Below, in pieces: positions 54,871 through 64,000 of a stretch of 64,000 nt of DNA. Location of the stretch: contig JAAEAF010003359.1 in NCBI GenBank assembly GCA_011037195.1, positions 1 to 64,000 of the forward strand. The letters are read 5' to 3'. Numbering within the stretch: position 1 is the first letter of the stretch; each line of letters starts with the position of its first letter. A program made the position numbers and the translations under genes. This DNA comes from Triatoma infestans. Its lineage: Eukaryota; Arthropoda; Insecta; Hemiptera; Reduviidae. Below the pieces are notes generated by a model. That model was not told where the DNA came from and made no database searches. It was given only the letters and a program-made list of their open reading frames with translations.

Positions 54871-56849
54871 AAACTTACCAAGATTTAATATTCTTTATCC
54901 TAAAATTTCATCTGTTTTTATACTAACATGTGATTTTACTTCATTAATTATACATATCCTAGCAACAACTAAAATATTTATTATATATATTTTCATTAAA
55001 ACAAAGACCGTCTTCAATTTAACAATCTGTAGATAAATAAAACATATGGGTATTCATCAAACACTTTTAAATGAATAAAAATGAAATTTAAATAAATATA
55101 ATCACTACTTGTTCGGTGTTCATGCCGAATAATACGTCTATTGGCCAAGGTGTTTTCCAAAGCACGAAGAGGAGGAATCCACAATACATTTATTTATAAA
55201 TTGCGAACATCGTTACACTCTCTGTTATAACAAATTATTTTGCCAAATTTTGTCTAAAAAATAAATAATCTTGAAATAATAATTATAATGTTGTGGTTTT
55301 TTATGTGGATGATATTTTATGTAGAGGTTTTTTTTAGAGAGTCCCAAACTATGTTTTATTGTAAGTAAATTAAATCATCACATAATTTCATTTCCCATAC
55401 TTCTATAAATTACCAAAACGAATACCAAAGAAGGAATAGCAATTTACAATTACACTATCTCTATTAATAAATACTGTTATACGAAACACATGTAATTTAT
55501 TAATTAAGGTAAGGCGTAAATTAATCCAACACACAAATTAATGGTAGAAGAAAAAACTATCAAATTTACTGGAATTGTATTCATCAAATTATTTGCAATA
55601 ACTTTAGGTCAATATTCGTTTACATTTATTCTACACTTTTACCGAATCCATTATGCCCAGTACAATTCGGCACACTTTTACTAGTTTCTATCAATTATAT
55701 GTTCATTATTCGGAGAATATCGCCGGACTATTAATAATAATGTTTTTATTATCATTTTCTTAGAGCAAAGAATTTGAAACCATTTTAAAATTTAAAAAGT
55801 TAAATCTTCAAAATATATATACTTTTTAGGATGATATACGAGTATGTATTTTTTAGGATGTTATATTTCAAGAAATATATATTTTTTAGGAGCAAATTTC
55901 AAATTGTATAAAATATGCTTTGCATTTGCATGATATAAATATTCCATATTCCAGAACCAACTACTCTACAATAGTCCTTTGTACAGAATTAGAAGAGGAA
56001 ACAAATTTTATTATGTCGACTTTCATTATGATACCTTCCACTTATTTAACTCATTTAAACAGCAGATCAAAAATAATTTATCAACCAGCAACAGATTATC
56101 TCAATAAACATATAACTTGGTGTAAGTGTTTGTTGTATCTGCCAGGGTTTCTATTTGTATTGAATTAGTGTTGTATAAACGTTTCGTTTTATTGATGTAG
56201 GTTTTTTGTTTTATGCCGCAAACGTGTTTGTATAGGCCTATTATGTATATCTACTTTATGTATATTTTGAGTATATCTATTTTGTATATTTGTGAATATA
56301 AACAGCATTTGTGAACAATGCATAAAGGGGTTAACTGCCCGTATAAATAAATAAATAGATAAATAAATAAATATGAAAGTCATTTCTCTTTACAAAACAA
56401 GATAAACTGCTTTTCTTTAATTAAAGCCCTTGCAGATCTCTTACAATGTTTAAAAACTTTAATTGGCATTTTTTATGTAAAAATGTTCTCATTCTAATTA
56501 AAAAATTGTAAATAAAATCAATTATTTCGTTATCTTTTAAATAACCATCTAAAAGAGACAAAAAAAAAGACATCTTTAATCGCAATGTACTTTTTCTAAG
56601 CTATATTGAAAAGTAGTGATACGAATTAAAAAAAAAAGTATAAATTCAATGCTTAACTATTTAGAGTTGAGCTATTTCAATTGTAATTATAAGAATTAAA
56701 AAAAAAAATAAAGTACATACTCAAGGCGCTGATTTTTGTTTATTATTACCAGTTAGACTATATAATATATACTGGTAATTAGACTTCATCCTATGCCATT
56801 CCATTGGAATAATAAGACTTTATTTTAAGAGACTAATAACATTTTTACA
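54871..56849. other. upstream of the CHCHD2-like gene, no further gene
   Basis: AT-rich; holds a LINE knuckle scrap at 55125 and a short triplicate of TTTTTAGGATGATATA-like units at 55820-55895. No clear promoter element. Confidence 0.5.
55125..55262 (+). mobile_element. LINE zinc-knuckle scrap
   Basis: One frame reads HEEEESTIHLFINCEHRYTL, fitting the E-E-E-T/S-x-x-H-L-F-x-x-C part of a LINE C-terminal knuckle. Too short for a family call. Confidence 0.35.
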
Positions 56850-57717
56850 CTTTTACTATCAGACCTTGTCGGGATCTGAATGGGTTAATGCTTTACAGCT
56901 CAACATTAACTACGCTCCGCTCCGTGGTGTTCCTGGAGTTATCGGCCAGTCAGCAGAAGAAGTTGTACCCCTCTGCCGCAGATGCGGTAGAGAGAACGAA
57001 ACACCAGCCCATGTGCTGGGAAACTGTCCTCATAACATGCTTCTGGTGACAAGGCGTCATCATAGGGTGAAGCATGCCATCATGGTTCTATTGAAGGAGA
57101 AACGGTACACCTGTTTTGAGGAGGTATATGGAATAGACGACGACGGCTCGTCACGATACGCTGACATAATTGCTTTCGAGAATATGTAAGCGAGCCTATA
57201 TTATAGATCCGACAGTTCGCTATGAAAGCAATGACAAAGATCAAGCAGCCAATGTAGCAGCGGAAAAGAAGAAGATATACGAGAAGTGTATCAAATATTT
57301 CCGGAGAAATATAGAGAGAGATTTGGAGAGAGGGACTTTGAAGTCCGAGGGTTATGGTTCGGCTCGAGAGGAGCAATCCCAAAAAAAACTTCTCAATTTT
57401 TTGACGAAATCGGTATTGAACCGACCAAACTGACTCCTCTGGTTGAGGGAATTTTGTTGGACACGCTAGCTATAGTCGGTAACCATATTTACAGCTAGTA
57501 TGCACAATGAGTGGATTGATTTGTTTTAATTCTAATTACTACTCATGTATATCTTAACGTGGACAAATACATTGTACATAACATTAATAACATCAATGTC
57601 TTTATTAGTCTCCAGATGTCTCACGATTGATTAGTATGCTGTGTTTTAGCAACATAATGTAATTAAGCAGCTCCACTTTTGTAATTTGTTTTTTACAATA
57701 AAGTGTTTCTCTCTCTA
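56850..57717 (+). mobile_element. R2-like LINE with restriction-type endonuclease, copy 2, frameshifted
   Basis: Same C-terminus as the copy at 9536-10303 with more at its 5' side (SGSEWVNALQLNINYAPLRG). Knuckle CRRCGRENETPAHVLGNC, then RYADIIAFE; frame shifts near 57185 and 57300; ends LAIVGNHIYS and TAG at 57496-57498. The 3' end again is ACAATAAAGTGTTTCTCTC. Its target lacks any resemblance to rDNA, so this is not a classical R2 site. Confidence 0.85.
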
Positions 57718-60700
57718 TGCATTGTTATGTTAGCCCATTGGTGACGCTAATAAGGTCACAATCAGCAAAAAAAAAAAAACTTTCAGGCCCCCCAAAAAAA
57801 TCTATTTAGAAGTCAATTTGTAGATTTATATTCCCAAATATTTAAGGACTTCCTAATGAAAATGCTAAATTAAATTTACTTCTTCGAAATAGTAAATGAA
57901 CAGTTTATTTACTAGTTTTGTTTTGAAGATTATGTAAAATATAAACTATCCGAATGAGAATCTTCTCATACTTTTGCTTCAAGATAGTTAGTCCAGTTAA
58001 TTCAACCATATTGGAATGATGAATGAAATTGTGACAATCAATAATATTTTACATTTAAGATGTTACAATTTAGAGACATCTTTCTCCAGTATGCCGGCTT
58101 CGTTATTTTGATAACGTTATATTTCTAGAGTGGTTTCAATTAAGTCCTAATACAAATAATATTTAACCCAATTGAAATTGATCGAACAATTTGTGGGAGA
58201 TTCACGAATGAAGAATTGATGGAATACGCTGAACTGAATTTCCAATTCATGTGGTTTTTGAACAAAGAGGCTGAATTGAAAAACGCTCTACATTGATTGA
58301 TAATTAATTAATAAACCATTTTATGTATCCATGGAATGAAAGTACTACTTTATTTTTAACTGCAATAAATAAAAAAAAGAGGCATTTTTTGACAAAATAG
58401 AATTGGGATTGATTAAATTTGGTGAACAAATGTGCCCCGAAATGTCATTTCTTGCTTATTACTGATTGATTCATTTCACACTGAAAAACAAAAAACATTT
58501 AAATGAAATTAAATGGATTGTGGGAAATTTATCATAAAAAAGAAAAATGGTACAAAAGAAAACATTATTATCCAAGGCCATGTATTTTTCCAAATAGCAT
58601 TAACAGATAATGGAAATTACTCTTTTTTTATTTATTAATAGATTATCAACAAGCACACACCTTGTTATTTTTTTTTATTTTACTTTTTCAAACAAAAAAT
58701 AAAAAAATAAAAATATATGTTTTGTAAAATAAAAATTAATAATAATAAAAGATAAAATGTAGTCTTAGTGATAGAAAAAAAAATTACATTATATACTTTT
58801 TTTTCATGAAAAAAAAAAGTGCCTGGAAATACAAGATAAATACAAGTATTCACTAATAATTTTTCAGGAGTTTCTTAAAATTGTTAAGAGAAATTTGAAT
58901 ATTTTTACAATATAATTCGAAAGTAACAAAAATTTTTGTCAACATTTTTAGTCAAGCAAAATTGTAATTAAAATACTGATGTTTTTATTTTAATATTTTC
59001 AATTTATACCTATTATTTAAGCTTTCCAACTTGTGTTTTGTTAATGACACTCAGGCCCGTAGCTGATGTATTTGACTTCTGAATAAGTAACAAATTAAAC
59101 AAATAAAAAATCAATCGTTCCCAGTAAAGAAGTAAAATAATTAATAAAGGCTAAACGTAAAAATGAGGTTAGAAATTCTGCACCAAGTTTATTTTTCTCC
59201 ATTCTCGATAGAAGATTATCTGTTTCTAAAAAAAAGAACAAATGGTATCTATCTGGAAATAGGCAGAAATGGAAAAGTTGTTTACAAAATGAACGTCTTT
59301 GTACCGTACATAGAAATCTGCCAATTGTTCAACTAATTTATTGTTTATATTAAGTTTCATTTCGGATTTACTATCGTTATTTTTTTAATTCTCTCGTAGA
59401 AAATAAAAATTTATAGTGTTTGTTCGAAATGTCAGCTAGTGGCCTGCAGTGGGCACATATTGTTAGATACTCCTAATAAGACTTTTTTTTATGGAAACCT
59501 TAAATAACTGGCTGACTATTAAAAACAGTTACATTTCTTTTTAAATAAAATTCAAAATAAATTAAATAATAATTTTTGTGTTTCTTGTATTCTGTTTTTC
59601 AATGGCACTGAGCAAGGCTAAAAATATTATATATATTTTTTTTTTTTTTTGGTTAAAATTAAAATACTAGAGAGAAGAAAAAAAAGTATAAATAATTAAT
59701 AATACATTAAATAGGAACATGTAATAATATATAATTATATATATATATATAATATATACTTTATATTTTTATTTAAGTACTTTTTTATCTACTACCATCA
59801 GAGTTTGGTTCAAAAAAACCCCCCCTCCCAAAAAAACGATCCAGCTGTTTAAAAATCAACTTTTTATTATTACTAAAAGAACTGTGAAAATTATTTTCTG
59901 TGTCATGAATTTTTACTTTTCATAAAAAATTACTTTTTATTTTTTTTTATATATTTGTTTTTTAACTTATTTTCATTATATATATATACAAAAAGCGTAA
60001 CATTAAATCTATATGAGAGTGTGATATGAGAGAGAGATACGAGAGAGAGATTCGAGAGAGAGAGAGACAGAGATATAGATCAAGAGATTAGAGATTATTT
60101 CTGAAAGATAATGGAGTGATAATGTCAGTTTTAGAAGAGAGCACAAAGTGAACTGGTGTTTATTTTTAATTATTTTTCATTTTGTTTTGTTTGCATAACT
60201 GTGAAACATTTCATACATTACTTTGTATACCTATATAAATAAATACATACATGCATATATTTCTCAAGGCAAACAATGTTCCTTTTTCCTTTCTCTTTTC
60301 TGTTAAATTTGTAAATATTTTGGAAGCTATAAAATTCCTTTTTATTAATATGCTAAAAAATATGGCAAAATAAAAGTTTGTAAATAGTTAATACTGCAGC
60401 AATATTGTACAATTTATTAATATTTAATGAATGTTTCCTTTTCTTTTTTTTATTAATAAACGCTCTCATCTAAAAAAATGCGTATATAATTATTTTTTTT
60501 AATTTTTAAATTTATCAATAGTGCTAAATTTTGGCGGCGATCTGTCACAGCAGCTACAAAAAAAAAAAAAAAAAAATTTACTGCCTTAATGAATTCTTTC
60601 AAAAAATTCTATGATTACATTTGGAAAGACATTTTCTTTACTAATATAGCATTTACTTTCTTATGCTTTTTAGATTATTTGCATAAATTCTAGGACGTTC

Positions 60701-61119
60701 GTGCGATTATCTTGTACGAGCAATAAATTATTTGTTCTGCGTTCCATGGTTGGTTTTTGCACAACTGTATTAATTGATCTTTATAAGAAATACATGCATA
60801 AAAATGGATGTTGACAGACAGTTCATTGAAGAAGTTGATAGGCTCTTTGAACATCAAATAAAAAAGGAGTAATGGAGCTGATGTGAATCTATGCTGCAGA
60901 CATTAGAACGATGTCCTAATTCAGGCTGGAAATTTCTCGAATCTCCGCATGCGCTCTCATTATAACGGCGGTATTTTAAAGGCTCTGTTTTTTAAACAAC
61001 TTTTTGTGTTTAAAAGTGGAGTTATAGAGAAAATAACAAATGGCTGTAAATCTTACCGCTTCTTACATTTCGGCACATAAACAAAGTGTGAGAAACTTAA
61101 GTTCCAAGGGATTTAGTAT
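57718..61119. other. very AT-rich stretch without a gene
   Basis: Long A and T runs, TA runs at 59735-59755 and 59975-59990, GA repeat at 60035. Very few retroelement pieces. It could include a long 3' UTR of a gene outside the window, but no stop or exon supports that. Confidence 0.45.
60035..60068 (+). repeat. GA-rich simple repeat
   Basis: GAGAGAGATACGAGAGAGAG and variants with TATGAGAG before; low complexity. Confidence 0.8.
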
Positions 61120-61165
61120 CTTTTAGGGACCCACCTAGCTCAGTGGTAAGGCCCTCGCCTTTGTT
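61120..61165 (+). mobile_element. tRNA-like 5' half, SINE scrap
   Basis: GGGACCCACCTAGCTCAGTG GTAAGGCCCTCGCCTTTG has an acceptor-like start, an A box and an anticodon-arm-like part, but no B box follows. It may be a SINE head or a tRNA relic. Confidence 0.4.
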
Positions 61166-61983
61166 GCAAAAGGATTTTTCAATAAATTCATATCGGCAAT
61201 TTCTAAATTTGCCGTATCTGAAGTCGGAGGTACTATTCACAACAAAAACTAGAAGTTTATGATTAAGGAGGTTGGTGTGAATGAAACAAAAATGCAATGA
61301 GCTCAACTGTAGCCTAAGTATATAGTCTCAGCATCTGGTATATGCAGACTGGTTGGTTAAAATATAATTTGCATAAATGTCTTACTACTAAGAAATGAAC
61401 TTAGTATGTCTGTAATTCCAAGTTCAACATACTGTTATGGATACGAACTATCTTAATCGAAACGCCAGATTATACAGGCACTACAAAACTATTAAAGGAA
61501 GTGGAATTTAATATTAGCAATAATCAGTGAGTAATTGACAGTAACCACTGTCTTTTAGACTGCAATTTACCCTATTTTATGTCTTACAGGCTGATAGCTT
61601 ATACTGCTGATCTTTATCTGCAAGGTTGCTGTAATAGTTTTAGAAGCAAGAAATTACAGACTAAATAAATATCGTAAACAGATGTAATTGCCGTCAAGAA
61701 TGAGATTCTTAGCTGTAGGTAATAGTTAGCAAGGGTGCCTCGGCAAAGAGGCACTAAGGGCCGTGAATGACGAAGACTAATTGGGAAACGATGAGCGGAA
61801 GATATTAGTTCTGCATGAGCTTCGACTATCCACTGTTTGGTCATTTAATCGTCAATACATGGACGATATTTGATAATCTACCAATAAAAGGGCCAAATAT
61901 CCAAATATACAAAGAGGAAGCCCCTATCCGTTTGAGTTTTGCCAGCCGTAGCTCATTTAAGTTACCTATTGGCCAATTTCTTT

Positions 61984-62523
61984 CTAATAACCCGATATAG
62001 ATTTGTTGTGTTGATTTTCATGGGGCTGTTCAATGTGAGCAGCGGTCAGCGATAGTATAACGTTTGTATAGCTGCTTGGCAGTTTTTGGACAGTATCAGT
62101 TTCTTTTCGGGCATTTTCAGTTCCCGATCCATGTTCCATGAGCTTTTGCGCTCTCTTTATAGTCTTCCACATAGATGCAAACTATATCAATCCTCTAACT
62201 TCGCCTGCTAGGCCATATGGGCTGGATATCTCTTTGTTTCCGAAGCTATAATTTTTTTCAATTTTATCTTAATCAAACAGGTTTTCTTTTTCCAGTCTCA
62301 GTTCAATTTCCAAGAATTGGCTTGATTCTTTTTTAATTAAATTATGTGAGGCTAAGCTAACCAGAGGGGGAAGGGTGCGAGTTTGAAATCTTTGATCTAC
62401 ATCTTTTTTCTCTTTCGTTACAGACAACTCTTTCATAACTGCAACAATTATCTCCTTTTTTAATTGCATTAGATTGACTTTGTCAACTTCCATGTTACGA
62501 ATACTGAAAATTACAATAAACAA
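61984..62523 (-). other. unrecognised minus-strand open frames, possible retroelement or gene scrap
   Basis: Upper frame (62523-62269) contains VDKVNLMQLKKEIIVAVMKE LSVTKEKKDVDQRFQTRTLP and EIELRLEKENLF, with a helical look; a second frame (62172-61984) has KTIKRAQKLMEHGSGTENAR KETDTVQKLPSSYTN. A stop-rich 100 bases separate them. CTTAC-type acceptors were not clear. I do not recognise the family. Confidence 0.3.
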
Positions 62524-64000
62524 ATGTACATAGTATTTTGTCTTTCAAACTTATACATACTTAATACTTAAGAACATATTCTTAAAGACAATCAAGCAGC
62601 GCAATAAAAAACTGTAATAACCATATACGTCGAAGAGAAGCGCCTCAATACGATAGAATTATGCAACAACCTAATAATAAACAAAATGTATATTTCTTTT
62701 ATTAAAAAATAAAAGCGATAACTGTTATTTTTTTTTTTTACAAAAATAAATAAATAAGATTATGGATTTAACATAACTTTTTTTTATTATTACTATTATT
62801 TTAAATGTAACCCAAGAACGCTGATAATTTTATTGTTTATTTGTTAATCACTTTCAAATTCCTGTTCCATTATTAAATTATATACACTTGGAGATATATC
62901 CAAGGCAAAAATGACATAATTACTAACTATACATCTAGTACGAATTTCGTACGCATAATATTTTTGTTTATTACGGCCCGTTTTTTTCGAACAATTTTGT
63001 TTATTTTGTTTTTTTTATATATAGTTTTTTAAAATATTTTTCTTTCATTTTTTTTTTAATTTATTTTAAAAAGTGTAAGTAAGTAAATAGTAGCAAAGCA
63101 TGCAAAATAATAAATTTCTCTCTTTTTTTTTTTTTTTTTTTTATTACAATATTAATAATATATTTACAAATTACGAACTTCTCTTTATATATAATTATAT
63201 TTTTTTAAATTATTTTGTTCATAGTATTTAGGCAGAATTCTACCATATTGTTAATTTCATGATATGTGTCTTTTATTTTATTTTTTTTTGTTCATCTTAT
63301 TTATATATAAATATATATACTCGTTATTTATAATTATTTAGTAACTGAATTTAGTTTTTTTTTTTTTGCACTTAAAAAAGTGTATATTGCAATTATAATA
63401 ATCTTTTTCTTTACATAAAGTGAAAAATTAAATATAAACAAAAAAAAACACTAATTAGTAAAAACTATATTTATATATATATATATATTAAATCTATTAA
63501 GTTCTAATTCTTTTTATTACAAAAAAAAAAAAAAATAAAGAAAGTTCTACATACTGAACACACGACAGATTCACAGCATTTATTTAAAAAATTCCCCGCT
63601 ATAGTTAAATGACAATAAATAGTATCTATTATATTGTCAAAACAGCTGTGATCATTTTTTTTTTTAATTATATATTTAATTTTTTAATGAAACAATTTGT
63701 TTTATATATATTTTTTTTTCTTAAAATTAAAATAAAGATTCAAATTAATCCCCTTTCCCAATTATTACAATAACTTTGCTGCTATAAACTGTTAAAATAC
63801 CCCCAAATGAAAGCAACAAAAATTTAAACATACTTTCCAAGACAGGAAGTTGAAATATAGTGTGGATGTTTTTGTATTTTTACCTTCAAAGTAAAATCCT
63901 TTTCAAGCTTGGAAAACATTTTCTTCTAGAATTTTTAAAATTTCTATTTATTTATTTTTTTTTTTCATTTTTCCAATAATTATTTACTTTTAAAGTAATA
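62524..64000. other. very AT-rich stretch without a gene
   Basis: Numerous T runs of 8-20, TA runs and no open frame of note. Confidence 0.5.

Noticed and set aside
61120..61165. A functional tRNA gene
   Set aside because: A box and anticodon-like arm are present but there is no T arm or B box.

Overview
The window looks like nuclear DNA from an insect with a repeat-rich genome. It is AT-rich and dominated by decayed retroelements, and its two host genes are split by introns with GT-AG borders. A hemipteran is my best guess from the repeat style and gene layout, but no single feature proves it.

Host genes. The plus strand carries the last eight exons (39682-49390) of the 26S proteasome subunit Rpn2/PSMD1, the scaffold of the 19S base, ending in the Rpn13-binding tail. 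About 2.9 kb further on, the minus strand carries a complete three-exon gene (54870 down to 52315) for a CHCHD2/CHCHD10-type twin CX9C protein of the mitochondrial intermembrane space, 139 residues. The two genes converge. No earlier Rpn2 exon was recognised in the first 39.6 kb, so that stretch is either a very long intron mosaic or the exons were missed.

Repeats. (1) Non-LTR retrotransposon tails: an I-like family with RNase H and zinc knuckle (two good copies, 5052-6429 plus and 19538-20811 minus), an R2-like restriction-type endonuclease family (9536-10303 minus, 56850-57717 plus), an RTE-like copy (33630-34542), and many worn pieces. (2) tRNA-derived SINEs of at least three kinds. (3) A family of about 0.4-0.85 kb carrying a (CA/GT)n core and a different hairpin at each end, seen at a dozen places; the hairpin of one end has been amplified into a 13-unit array at 11827-12325. 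(4) A foldback element of about 2.1 kb at 27145-29262 and a long inverted repeat at 50255-52041. Insertions are nested up to three deep with readable target-site duplications.

Most interesting. Palindromic repeats at 3688-4055, 37490-38060 and 38104-38330 each hold two head-opposed copies of a motif that fits a hammerhead ribozyme core (CUGANGA, stem II, GAAACCGGUC). The stem I and stem II sequences differ between families yet still pair, which is covariation. Decayed or half copies lie at 940-1150 and 53053-53165. All share one extra U after the CUGANGA box, and stem III is the self-complementary ACCGGU, which would suit a dimeric ribozyme. The 57.7-64.0 kb end is very AT-rich sequence without a recognisable gene.
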